Source: Symsagittifera roscoffensis
Lineage: Eukaryota > Xenacoelomorpha > Acoela > Convolutidae
Length of the DNA stretch: 64,000 bases
NCBI RefSeq assembly: GCF_963678635.1
Contig: NC_087063.1
Location: forward strand, 43,292,759-43,356,758
Direction: 5' to 3'
Shown here piece by piece: positions 46,192 to 55,826 of this stretch. The notes beneath the pieces are model-generated. The model worked only from the letters and a program-made list of their open reading frames with translations. It made no database searches and was not told the DNA's origin. Each line of letters opens with the position of its first letter. The stretch's first letter is position 1. A program made the translations under genes and the position numbers.

Positions 46192-47916
46192 GTGATTGAG
46201 ACGCAACAACAGATTGCAGGAATAGCAGAGACCGTTCCGAGTTGCAACTATTGTGTCGCTACAATAGTTGCAAGTAATGGTTCTTGCGTTGCTCAAGGTC
46301 AAACTTTTAGCCTAATTGTTGTGATAAACTTATTAAATAGTTTCAGACCAAAAGTACGTACGCGGAGCCGCCGTGGTGGCCCCGATAATCATTCGACTGA
46401 TACTAGTGACACAATATCTGCCTTCTGTGCCTCGGAAGGCTGCTCACGACCATCAGGTGACGTGGGCTGGATACAATGCGACAACTGTGACACATGGTTT
46501 CACAGTGATTGTGTAGGAGTGAGCAAAGAAGCAGCCCCCAACATCGATTTCATATATAACAACTGCAAAACTGAAATCAACCGAAGCCGCAGACAAACAT
46601 GCCCTGACTGCAACCGACTCGTCACGGTAAAGGCAAACAAGCAGTTCCACACACATGGTCCCATAAACAACCGATGTCCAGGCACCGGAAAGAACACTAC
46701 TCGCGATACAGACAAACGACATGAGTTAGATTTTGAAAACTTTCAATCAACTGATTTTATTGATTTGTTAACTAAGTTTCAATGTCCTACTGTTAAATTT
46801 GTCCCTAAATTCGCACGTGTCAACTTTGCCTCCACGTTTGCTGAATGCATCAAAGAGGTGGTGACTAACCCGGGAAGCAAAGAAGCATGGGGTCGCTATC
46901 TGATCATGCCCTCTTGCTGCCTCCGCAAACCTACACGCGCAGGTAAGAAGGTCAGAGCCTCACTTGGAAGCACCATACAGCAACAGATAAATGCTTTCAA
47001 CAGGGGTGAGTACACTTTGCCTTCTCCAGTCTCGCAGAAACCAGCAAGCTCTGGGAACAACGACAACTCCAAACTGATTGCTGCCAAACTTGACGAAGGA
47101 GATATCAAGGGAGCTGTCAGGTTGGCAGCCAGCGACGATACTTTCTTGCCACCGACTCTTGAGAATAAAACACTGCTCGATGCGAAACACCCTCCTGCAC
47201 CCGGAGACAAAGCTACACCCCCATCTAACGACTGTGTTCAACTTCAAGTTAGTCAGTCTGAAGTCAGGAGAGCGGTCATGTCTTTTAACGCAGGTAGTGC
47301 TGGTGGACCGACGGGCCTCAGACCACAACACGTGAAAGATGCACTTTCACCATCTGCTAACGAAGCTGGCAACAACTTGCTCTCGCATCTGACAGACTAC
47401 ACAAATTTATTGTTGACAGGCAACATCCCTGCGTTCATCAAGCCTGTCGTCTCCAGTGCTACACTCATCTCTTTGGCCAAGAAATGTGGAGGAATACGCC
47501 CGATCGCGATTGGAGACACTTTGCAAAGACTCACTTCCAAATGCATTTCACGGCGCATGCTGGAAAAATTCAAAGATTATTTTTGGCCTTTTCAGCTAGG
47601 AGCTGGTGTTAAACACGGGAGTGAGGCGGCGGCCCATGTAGCGCGCGATTTCATTGAATGCGCAGAACGTGATCAAGCCTTTGTCAAAATTGACTTTGCC
47701 AACGCCTTCAACAGTGTAAGACGTGATGTCATTTTGAAAGCCATCAATGAACACGCCCCGGAGATCCTTAGCTTTGTGAAACTCTGCGACGAAGAAAGCA
47801 ATTTCTTGATATATGGTGCCTTCACCATCAAATCAACAGAAGGGTTTCAGCAAGGCGATCCCTTGGCTACCTTGGGCTTTTGTTTTTCCTACATCCTGCT
47901 TTGCAGAACCTCTTGA
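46192..47916 (+). CDS. PHD finger + C2H2-like finger + RT (N-terminal part of ORF, frameshifted at the end)
   Basis: Residues ~78-125 hold a PHD-type finger: C-x5-C, then WIQCDNCDTWFHSDCVGVS, then a final N-C. At ~130-160 is CPDCNRLVTVKANKQFHTHG and NNRCPGTG, a C2-H-x-C finger common in this RT family. RT motifs are GSAGGPTGLRPQHVKDAL, IRPIAIGDTLQRL, FVKIDFANAFNSVRRDV (motif A) and GFQQGDPLATLGF (motif B). The frame is lost right after motif B. The N-terminal ~45 codons may be 5'UTR, as the first Met is not conserved and 33 bp here are identical to sequence before the CR1 LINE. Confidence 0.85.
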   Translation: MIETQQQIAGIAETVPSCNYCVATIVASNGSCVAQGQTFSLIVVINLLNSFRPKVRTRSRRGGPDNHSTDTSDTISAFCASEGCSRPSGDVGWIQCDNCDTWFHSDCVGVSKEAAPNIDFIYNNCKTEINRSRRQTCPDCNRLVTVKANKQFHTHGPINNRCPGTGKNTTRDTDKRHELDFENFQSTDFIDLLTKFQCPTVKFVPKFARVNFASTFAECIKEVVTNPGSKEAWGRYLIMPSCCLRKPTRAGKKVRASLGSTIQQQINAFNRGEYTLPSPVSQKPASSGNNDNSKLIAAKLDEGDIKGAVRLAASDDTFLPPTLENKTLLDAKHPPAPGDKATPPSNDCVQLQVSQSEVRRAVMSFNAGSAGGPTGLRPQHVKDALSPSANEAGNNLLSHLTDYTNLLLTGNIPAFIKPVVSSATLISLAKKCGGIRPIAIGDTLQRLTSKCISRRMLEKFKDYFWPFQLGAGVKHGSEAAAHVARDFIECAERDQAFVKIDFANAFNSVRRDVILKAINEHAPEILSFVKLCDEESNFLIYGAFTIKSTEGFQQGDPLATLGFCFSYILLCRTS

Positions 47917-48025
47917 GCAAGCTGAAAACTGGATACCTGGATGACGTTGCTTTTGCTGATGAATGGCGCACCACTCTCCATGATCTTCTGAGTATCAAAC
48001 AAGCATGTGAGAAACTTGGTCTATT
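47880..48025 (+). pseudogene. RT catalytic motif C (YLDD) in a shifted frame
   Basis: After one frameshift the third frame reads HPALQNLLSKLKTGYLDDVA and then FADEWRTTLHDLLSIKQACE. TGYLDDVAFAD is RT motif C, and its two Asp are intact. A second shift near 48022 ('ctattttgaatgag', where LNEKKCEV is expected) returns to the frame of the C-terminal part. One lost base at each site explains both. Confidence 0.8.
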
Positions 48026-49393
48026 TTGAATGAGAAGAAGTGCGAGGTGACAGCTTTTGGGAGCAGTAAAAAGGAGATAGAAAGAGCTTTTCGTGAGACA
48101 TTTCCCACTATTCAATGCGTTGATGCCGAAGACAGCACACTTCTTGGGGCTGGTCTAGGCACTAGGTCAATTCGAGCAAAGTTAGTGGACAAACTTGCAA
48201 AACTCAGGACACTCCTGCAGCGAACAGGTTCTTTACCATGTCAAACCGCTTTCTTTCTCATTAAAAACTGTTTCTTTGTCCCTAAACTTATGTATGTCCT
48301 CCGCGCTAGCCCTGCCTTTAAACACACAGATTTACTCGACGAAATCGACACACTTGTATGCCTTGAACTTGAGAGAATCTTCAACTGCATCATTTCCGAT
48401 GTCTCTTTCAGTCAAATTTGCTTACCCACGAAACAAGGAGGGTTTGGTCTTCAAAAAACCAGCACTCTCAGCTCATCAGCATTTGTTGCTTCTTTTGTTT
48501 CCACTGAAAATTTACGGCACCGCCTTGCTCCTGAGATACGCAATCCTGGTCTTTTTAACGAAGCCGTCGACCACTGGGAGTCTCTCAGCAACCACCGATT
48601 TGAATACTTAACCCCCCAGTGCGCTCAAAAATTTTGGACAAAACCTATCCACGAACAACAATCCGCAAACATTTTGAGCAATTGTACCGACGAAATTTCA
48701 CTTGCTCGTTATCACGGCTGTCGCGCGGTAGGTTCAGGCGCTTGGCTGGACGTCCTCCCTTCTCGTTCACTGGGTCTGACTTTGTCCGATGATGAGTTCC
48801 GTATTTCAGCTGGTCTGCGTCTAGGAGCCCCAGTAACCGCACAACACACGTGCAAATGTGGCTATGTCGCAGCAACAGATGGAAGACACGCACTTGTCTG
48901 CCCGAAGATCAAGCACAGGCTCATCAGACACTCGAATGGCAACATGATCATTAAAGATTCTATAAAATCACTCGGCATCAGTTCCACACTAGAACCTATC
49001 GGGCTGCTACGCAAAGATGGACGCAGACCAGATGGACACACACTAATGCCATGGCAGCGAGGACGGACCTTGGCATGGGATTTCACATGTATAAGTCGTT
49101 TGGCAAACTCTAATCTGCGAATGGGAGTTCTTCCGGGTGCCAATGCAGCTTCCGAGGCCGAAGTCCGCAAGAGAAACCACTATTCAGACCTCCCTTTCAC
49201 TGTAATTTTCGAACCCGTTGCCATGGAAACACTGGGTGGCGCTGGTAGGTCTACTGCAGTTTTCTTGAAAGAAATTGCAACGCGAATAACAGTCTTAACG
49301 GGTGAGAAACTAGCTTTTAAATTTCTCAAACAAAAGCTAGACCTAGCGATTCAGCGCAGGAACGCTGGATGCATCCTTGAGGCAACTAGTTGA
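48026..49393 (+). CDS. RT thumb, CCHC knuckle and REL endonuclease (C-terminal part of ORF)
   Basis: It opens with LNEKKCEVTAFGSS (the TTG at 48026 is not a real start). A knuckle reads CKCGYVAATDGRHALVC, then RLIRHSNGNMIIKD, followed by RKDGRRPDGHTLMPW and GRTLAWDFTC. R-P-D-G and W-D-F-T-C fit the P-D...D-x-T pattern of PD-(D/E)XK nucleases in R2-type elements. The conserved C-terminal tail is rich in K, R and E. The frame is open to TGA at 49391-49393. Confidence 0.85.
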   Translation: MNEKKCEVTAFGSSKKEIERAFRETFPTIQCVDAEDSTLLGAGLGTRSIRAKLVDKLAKLRTLLQRTGSLPCQTAFFLIKNCFFVPKLMYVLRASPAFKHTDLLDEIDTLVCLELERIFNCIISDVSFSQICLPTKQGGFGLQKTSTLSSSAFVASFVSTENLRHRLAPEIRNPGLFNEAVDHWESLSNHRFEYLTPQCAQKFWTKPIHEQQSANILSNCTDEISLARYHGCRAVGSGAWLDVLPSRSLGLTLSDDEFRISAGLRLGAPVTAQHTCKCGYVAATDGRHALVCPKIKHRLIRHSNGNMIIKDSIKSLGISSTLEPIGLLRKDGRRPDGHTLMPWQRGRTLAWDFTCISRLANSNLRMGVLPGANAASEAEVRKRNHYSDLPFTVIFEPVAMETLGGAGRSTAVFLKEIATRITVLTGEKLAFKFLKQKLDLAIQRRNAGCILEATS

Positions 49394-52300
49394 CACACAC
49401 CCTTCACTTTACTGCTTCAACTGTAAACTGTGCGGTATATACGCTCTTTTTATTCCTTGTTCAATTTAATTGACTTCTTTGACTTTGGATAGTCATACGT
49501 GTAAGTTGCAAGGCCGTTGCGAACAACGGTGAAGGGTGGAAGACAGCCTTCCGGAAGGAAGATAAGAGCCTTATTTCCCCGGATTCAGGAATCCGGAGGG
49601 GTCTCGGGAGTGAAACTTTTATTAACTTATATAAACTTTTAGCTTCCCTATTATGTCCTGAATTGAATTTAATTAACATCTGAATTCATTCTGCTAAGAT
49701 GAGAAGCTAGGAGTTGGGGGAAAGGGTTGATCCATCTTCGATGGAGATGATGATTTTTATCTACTGAACAAAAACAAAAATAGTTCAATAAATAGTAGTA
49801 GCCCTGATTTTAGGAAGGACCTCGTGGTCTGGGGATACTGAGACCCAGCCATGAGCTCACTATTTCTGCATGTAATCTAGTTAATTTGAGTGTTTTGACC
49901 GAAGCCGAAAGCAGTAACGTTTTTGTCGACCCGATGTTAGAAAGACCACCGAAAGTACTGGCTTGGTAGAGACGGTTAAAAGCAGGTAAAGCTCTGTTTA
50001 GACGTTGGCCAGTCGTCTTAGGACTTAGTTTTATTTTCCATCGATATGTATCTTCCGGGCGAATGTTACATAGATGTTTTTAGTTATTCTTTGGTTGTTA
50101 TTCTTTTTAACATCATGACCAGCAGAACCGTTAACGAGCACTCCGCGCCGAGTGGATGCTCACATTAACGCCCTTATTAGGCCAAAACCGCCAGGGCGGA
50201 AGGGTAGTTCGGAACGCGGAAGCCTTCCGGATTACCGTGAATAGCTTTTTAACCTAGTTAAGACCGAAAATTCACGAACCAGGAAGGGTGGGGGGATTCG
50301 CGGTCCCGTCACTTCCTGAGTGGTCCTTGACCAAAAACACTTAAAAATATATATAAAACAAAACAAAAAGTAGTATAGTACCCAAGAAAAACAAAAAACA
50401 TAAAAAAATAACCGAAAAAACCAAAAACAGTAGAAAAAAAGTAAAAAAATCAGTAGATATCATCCCCCCAGACAAGATGTGATCCGACCCTCCCGTTTGT
50501 TGTTGATAGATATATTGTTGTTACAGGCATTTATATCATTCAAAATTGTTACGATCAATTTTGTAGCCCGTTTGTGAGGCTTGTACTGTAGGGTTATTTG
50601 AGCATTTAAGCACGTTAATGATAAATTTCGCTCAATCCGGAAGGGTCAGCTGATTCGCGCTCAATCCGGAGGGGTCTTGGGAGAAGACTGATCCGGCAAG
50701 CAGTACAAGGAGCAACAAAAAGTGGCTCAACGACAACAACAATCGACTGTTGGGTATCGTTAACAAGTTTTGTATCCCTTTTGGTACAAAAATTAAGATA
50801 GTAATCTGTGGGGGGCTCGACAGGGCTGCACTGTAGTGACCCTTCACCGAACTGCGAATATCCGAGCTAAGCACCTTAATTCGGATATTAAACAAACCCG
50901 GAGGGGTATAGTATTACTAATATTTTTACTTATATAGCCTGTATTGATACTCCTATATCGTTTTTCAGTGAAAAACACAGAAAGCAGACCGGTTTTTAGG
51001 GTCAAAATAGCGATATTTTGATCCCCCCACAAGTCGCGATTTTTGAGATATCGATAATTTTTGAAATGGAAAAAAGTGCTAAATTAGTGTATTACATCGT
51101 AACAGCACTACCATAATAGATAGAACCGGTTAAGTTTAGTTAGGAAGTGGTTGGAACTATTTTGGTACCGAAAACCGAATTTTCACGATTTTTGATAGTA
51201 CGAAACACTATAAATTCAGAAATTTTTTTTGAAATTTTTGAGTTAGGACAGTAAAAATAGTTGTTCGGACAACGTCCACTAGTGAATCTACAAGTTTTAA
51301 AACCCGCTACCCGAAAGCCTTCCGGGTTGCAGAGAAATCGAACTTAACGTGTTTGATTTGGTGGATTCATCAATCCGGAGTGGTACAGGTAGCATAGTTT
51401 TTCGCAAATTTTTTCAACTAAAGCGTTTTAGATCGGGTCTTTTGCATTGAACTAGAAGAGTATAGGCCTTCTGAGCTCGGATCAATAATTTTTAGGTCGA
51501 AAAGAACAGAATTGCGGAAAAAGTTAAGCGGAACCTATAAGAGAGAAATTTTTTGACTTAAAAAAAAAGACGTTTTGGTTAATAACTTTGGAACTACTGG
51601 ACAGATTCAGTTAATCTTGGTACCAATAGATCAGAAATGAGCTGAGCTTACTGATAGGGTTAAAAGTTTTTCGAAAAAATAAGCGTGAAAAGTTTTTGAG
51701 ACTGTTTTTAACAAATTCACCAATTTGGGAGGGTAGACCCTTCACGTTTTATAATTTTTTCTAGGAAAGCCCTTACACCCCTACCAAAAGGTAATAGCGG
51801 TTGAATAAAGTAACTTTAGGCTGTTCTAGACAAAAAGGGAAGGCTAAAGGCACAGGAAAACCTTAATCGAGCCGAAGTTAGGCTAGCGATAAGACCCTTC
51901 ACCGTTAGCGTGAATTGTCAAATAAGAGGCTTAACTTCAATCCGGAAGGGTCTAGGAAAGCATTACATGCCCTTCCTAGTTAAATTAAAAAGCAAAATAG
52001 CATCGGAGAACGTATCCGGAGAAGTATAGGTTGAAAGAAGGAAATCTCCGAAAAGCTACTTTTACAAAACCAGAGGGCACCCAATCCGGAGGGATCAAAA
52101 GTTTTTCAAATTTCGGAGGGGTCCGAATCCGGAGGGGTCTTATATTTGCTAACTCAGAGGGGTCCCAATCCGGAGGGCTCTTACATTTGCTAACTCAGAG
52201 GGGTTCCAATCCGGAGGGGTCTAAATTTTGCCAATCCGGAGGGGTCTCAATTTTGCCAGTCCGGAAGGGTCCTATTTTTGCCAATCCGGAGGGGTATTAT

Positions 52301-53070
52301 TTTATTAAAAAACTTAGGTAAACAGAAGAAAGACTACAGTGAGAGGTATCAAGTTATTAGCAAACACGCTAGGAATCAGTGAATGCACTGGTAACTTGCC
52401 TTTCAATAAAAACCAGACCAAAACAAAACAGGTCCGAACTCGGATATTCGCTACACTAAGTCTAAACTAAAAAGAGCGTAATCCATTGGTGTAGATTGAA
52501 AACCAATACGTTTTTGTGAAAAGTGACTGCCCTGAGGATTTTAGTAGGTCTAGCTCGGGCAGTCCGAAGGCAGATAGGTAACACAGTACTCGGTGGGTGC
52601 AATAACCGCCCACTTGAGAAAATTACTGCCTTCAAAGTTTTGTCTGTTTGGTGCAGCACCAAGCAGGGAAAGCTTTTTCTTTAAAATATAAGTTCGACTA
52701 TTGTACTGCGACTGACTAAAAGTACAATACACATACGTTTTTTTTAATGAGGTATTCATATTCTGTTATTATATATTTTTTTTGTTTTTGATTTTAAATC
52801 AACATAATTTGTGCTTGATTAGGTAGTGAGTACACTATCTTTTAAATTGACTGATAACATCATATTGTGCTAGTTCTCAAATCTTACGACCAATAATCGG
52901 TTAGTAAGAATAAATTATATACAAACTGTACTCTGACAACATACAGGGGTTCGTGGTCACTATTTAATAGAATCTTATGAAATTCATTGTGTTGTGTCAT
53001 TATTATTGATAGTCAAACTATAAAGTCACTAGCAATCGAATTGAGTGTATAGACATTAAGAAGTGACAAA
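49394..53070 (+). other. Long leader / probable LTR region of the Gypsy element
   Basis: About 3.6 kb without an ORF I trust lies between the REL-type LINE and gag. From about 49500 it carries dispersed TCCGGAGGGGT / TCCGGAAGGGT / CCTTCCGG motifs (49550, 49586, 50637, 50669, 50898, 51313, 51383, 51939 and the array at 52085-52295). The 5' LTR boundary and primer-binding site could not be located. No second copy of the leader lies within the window, so the 3' LTR, if present, is to the right of 64000. Confidence 0.5.
52080..52310 (+). repeat. Array of TCCGGAGGGGTC-type motifs in the Gypsy leader
   Basis: Seven or more copies of A/G-A-T-CCGGAGGGGTC lie within 230 bp (about 52085, 52113, 52128, 52168, 52209, 52234, 52259 and 52284), spaced roughly 15-40 bp. 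A longer 38-bp repeat ('atttgctaactcagaggggt' plus the motif) occurs twice (52143 and 52184). The plus-strand 96-codon reading through it (52031-52321) is a by-product of the repeat. Confidence 0.85.
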
Positions 53071-53076
53071 TTGAGA

Positions 53077-53586
53077 ATGAGTCTAGACAAGAAGTCAAGG
53101 ATACCTAAACGAGGTAATAGCTCTAGGAAATTCATACCTAAAAAGCAAAGAGAAAAAATGACCGACCCTTTTGTGGATCGGATCAAACGAGCCCGGACCG
53201 ACAAAGGCGAGACGGTTTCAGGCAGAATGGTTGAAACGAGGAGTCAGAAGACCTCAGAAGAGAGAAACGAAATGTTAGAAGTGGAGGTCAATACGGACCA
53301 GGCCATGAATGACAACCAGGAAGTACATGGACTGGAAGGGAGAGGCAGAAGGCTGGCGAGTGAATCTACTCCGGTAGAACAAGGCCATGATTTTGCTACT
53401 TCCACCGGGACTCTAAGCCGAGAAGAGATTTCGGAACTGTACGACATCGCTACTGAAAACGTGGCGACTACAAGATTACCCACAGATAACACTAAGATGC
53501 ATGGTGTGACGGAGAAACCGGCAACGTCCTCCTCGTTTTCAGAAAGAGTAAAGAACACTACCCATGGGATCGGGTACAGGCGATGA
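53077..53586 (+). CDS. Gypsy gag, N-terminal segment
   Basis: Basic start (KKSRIPKRGNSSRKFIPKKQ) followed by a long S/T/E-rich, low-complexity region. I recognise no fold. ATG codons lie at 53077 and 53158 (MTDPFVDRIKRAR), and I use the first. It overlaps the next open segment by about 20 bp in another frame, so either a frameshift mutation or a ribosomal frameshift joins them. Confidence 0.6.
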   Translation: MSLDKKSRIPKRGNSSRKFIPKKQREKMTDPFVDRIKRARTDKGETVSGRMVETRSQKTSEERNEMLEVEVNTDQAMNDNQEVHGLEGRGRRLASESTPVEQGHDFATSTGTLSREEISELYDIATENVATTRLPTDNTKMHGVTEKPATSSSFSERVKNTTHGIGYRR

Positions 53587-54289
53587 AGCAGAAACCCAGG
53601 AAGAGGAGGAGGACGATGACGAGCAAGACGACTTTGGGTCTCAAGTCAGCCTCAATGGTTCGACCCAGGAGAATGAGGCATACGTCGAAAGAGAGACTGG
53701 AACCATGGACAAATTTGGTGAGGTGAGAACGATAAGCAAAGAGGTAAACACACCGGGCCAGTCGAGAGGCTTCGCGATTATGACAAATTCAGAGCCGCAA
53801 ACTGGGGAGAGTAGAAACAAAGGGCTAGGCAACGCATTGGCGGATCCTGAAGTGGATAATGAAAAGACGTCGAGGCAAAGAGTCAAGGCCCGAATCTCGA
53901 CCAGCACGAAGCTACCTGGGACCGACAGTGTTACACCGCCACTAGTGACTCCACTCGTGGATAACGGGCCAGCATTAGAAGAAGCCTTGAACAGCATAGT
54001 GGGTAGTATAGGAGAACAAAATGAACAGATGTCCATAAGAATGAGTGAACTAGAAAGAGCAGTTCACATTGAAAGAGAAAGTCTGCGGGAAGAAATAAAC
54101 CACAATGGACAAGAAGTTGGTAGGAGCGAAAAAGGCTTGAAGGAAAAAACGGACGAGCACATAGCGACGAACTTGTTCCGAATGACAAGAGAAGCGGAAC
54201 ATAGAGACGACTTGGAGAAGTTAAGAATTCAGCAAGAGCAGTCTCTTGACACTCTTGACACAAAGATAGACTCGATGATGGAGAGGTGA
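53564..54289 (+). CDS. Gypsy gag, acidic and coiled-coil segment
   Basis: Starts with an acidic tract (ETQEEEEDDDEQDD), continues through low-complexity S/T/P sequence and ends in a heptad-rich, charged stretch (LERAVHIERESLREEI and EAEHRDDLEKLRIQQEQS) that should form a coiled coil. The frame stops at TGA 54287-54289. The next segment continues in the same frame 12 bases later, so this is a single premature stop inside gag. Confidence 0.65.
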   Translation: MGSGTGDEAETQEEEEDDDEQDDFGSQVSLNGSTQENEAYVERETGTMDKFGEVRTISKEVNTPGQSRGFAIMTNSEPQTGESRNKGLGNALADPEVDNEKTSRQRVKARISTSTKLPGTDSVTPPLVTPLVDNGPALEEALNSIVGSIGEQNEQMSIRMSELERAVHIERESLREEINHNGQEVGRSEKGLKEKTDEHIATNLFRMTREAEHRDDLEKLRIQQEQSLDTLDTKIDSMMER

Positions 54290-54301
54290 ACTCAGGCTAT
54301 C

Positions 54302-55072
54302 ATGGATAGGTTGGACGGGCTACTAGGCAGCAAGAGTGGACAAAACGAAGGGGAACCGAACACGGGAGGTCCCAGCAGGGAGCCGAAGGTGAACTTCAAT
54401 GACCATCAAAGGAGGAGGACATATGGATCCACTCGAGGTGGGGGCAGTTCATCAGGCTATGCCACAAGGGATAATAGAACATGGGTCCCGAACAGTAGAG
54501 CAAGTTCATCGGGGAACAGACAGACCTCTAACGAACGACCAACGCAAGGCACACATGCGACTGGGAGAAGTGATTCCGTTAACAGGAGACATGCGAGCCC
54601 AGGGAGGAGTCATGTGGGCCAAGGGGGAAACACTCACGGCAATTCGGATTACAGGGATGCACCGAATACAGAGCTTTTGACAAGGTGTGAGGACACTCAG
54701 GCAGGACACGCAAGGGATGCTACGGCAATGGCCACAGCCTTTGAACCCCTAAACAGGTCTTTGGAGACATTCCTTACAAGGTTATCCAGAACCAATGAAC
54801 GCAGTGAGAAGTCCAGAATAGTCTTTAAGAAACCAAGATGCTATAAAGACGACTCTGATGGCTGTATTGATACCTGGATAGAGGTAATGAAACTGCATTT
54901 CGAGGAAGAGGACTTGTCGGAAAGACAAGAATGCAGTGCGCTCACCAGCAACTTGGAAGGGACAGCCCTGAACTGTGTCATGGCCAAGAAGCAATATCAG
55001 CGTGACACAGCCGGGAAAATCTTCGAAATCTTGTTAAACTGTTTTGGATCAGGAGTGCAGGGCACCAGGTGA
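54302..55072 (+). CDS. Gypsy gag, linker and capsid-like segment
   Basis: A Gly/Ser/Arg-rich linker, probably RNA-binding, is followed at ~residue 180 by IDTWIEVMKLHFEEEDLSER and LEGTALNCVMAK. This is the pattern of Ty3/Gypsy capsid N-terminal domains (W-x-x-x-L/M-x-x-x-F, then L-x-G-x-A). It ends at a TGA at 55070 and continues in another frame after about 20 bp (DETIDKFLDDLEIL), so one frameshift splits the capsid. Confidence 0.75.
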   Translation: MDRLDGLLGSKSGQNEGEPNTGGPSREPKVNFNDHQRRRTYGSTRGGGSSSGYATRDNRTWVPNSRASSSGNRQTSNERPTQGTHATGRSDSVNRRHASPGRSHVGQGGNTHGNSDYRDAPNTELLTRCEDTQAGHARDATAMATAFEPLNRSLETFLTRLSRTNERSEKSRIVFKKPRCYKDDSDGCIDTWIEVMKLHFEEEDLSERQECSALTSNLEGTALNCVMAKKQYQRDTAGKIFEILLNCFGSGVQGTR

Positions 55073-55079
55073 TGATGCG

Positions 55080-55710
55080 CTTCGAGAAACGGAGGCATTG
55101 AGAGGACGAAACGATAGACAAATTTCTAGACGACTTGGAAATTCTGAGAAGACGCAGCCAACCGGATGAGTCAAACCGAAGGATGAACCTGGCAGTAGCC
55201 TCAAAATTCATTGATGGTGTGAAGATTGATGAACTTCGGACAATGCTGGCAACGCATTACACACCACTATCAACCAATGCGCCGACACCAGAGGAGTTGA
55301 GGCTCAAGTCAAAAGAATATCTTTTGTTGAAACCTCCTTCGAGATCTGGATACTATAAGAACAATTATGGCAATTTTAACAACGGACCAGCAATTCAAGG
55401 GAACAACTGGTACAAACCAAGGGATGATATGGGCAAGAGACGCTCTTGTACCAATTGCAGTTCAACAGACCATCACGTGTCAGCATGCCCAACTTACAAA
55501 CAAGGCATGAAAGCAATAGGCTTTAGCCTCGAGGACGAAGATGCGTCTGAAGTTGACCATGAAGATTTCATGAGAGGAGTAATTGCAAAATTCGGCCTGA
55601 GGTGTTTCTTTTGCAACTTGGAAGGTCATTTTAAATCAGATTGTCCACAATTCTGGGATGCAGTGGCAGACATCAAGCATCAAGGCATGAGGAAGCTTTA
55701 TCAGGAGTGA
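55080..55710 (+). CDS. Gypsy gag, capsid C-terminal part and two CCHC zinc knuckles
   Basis: After the rest of the capsid (RRMNLAVASKFIDGVKIDEL) come two knuckles, CTNCSSTDHHVSACP and CFFCNLEGHFKSDCP. Both are exactly C-x2-C-x4-H-x4-C, the retroviral-type nucleocapsid motif that packages genomic RNA. It ends with a TGA at 55708-55710. The first ATG in this frame is just before 55135, but the protein is meant to be read from upstream gag. Confidence 0.85.
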
Positions 55711-55826
55711 AAGCCAGCAAGGCTCGCCTGTTGAGTGAAACGGAGGCCCGCAGAAAAGACAAACAGCAATAGCTGGCGACGAAGAAAACGCAAGCGGTAA
55801 CTGAAGAGACATGTGAACCGGAACCA

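Larger units (their letters stand above)
46192..49393 (+). mobile_element. LINE with PHD finger, RT and restriction-like endonuclease (R2-like organisation)
   Basis: One continuous coding path with two frameshifts runs over 3.2 kb. The order is a PHD finger, a C2H2-like finger, RT motifs, a C-terminal zinc knuckle and a PD-(D/E)XK-type nuclease. Zinc fingers at the N-terminus, a central RT and a REL endonuclease at the C-terminus are the layout of R2/R4/NeSL-type LINEs, which often insert at specific sites. I cannot assign the clade. Only two frame breaks in 1,060 codons suggest a fairly young copy. Confidence 0.85.

Noticed and set aside
52080-52310. Regularly spaced short repeats resembling a CRISPR array
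   Set aside because: Spacers are short, unequal and themselves repetitive, the repeat is only ~12 bp, there are no cas genes, and the context is a eukaryotic retroelement leader.
52031-52321. 96-codon ORF with repeating F-A-N-x-E-G phrases
   Set aside because: It is a read-through of the TCCGGAGGGGTC repeat array and changes phase with each repeat spacing.
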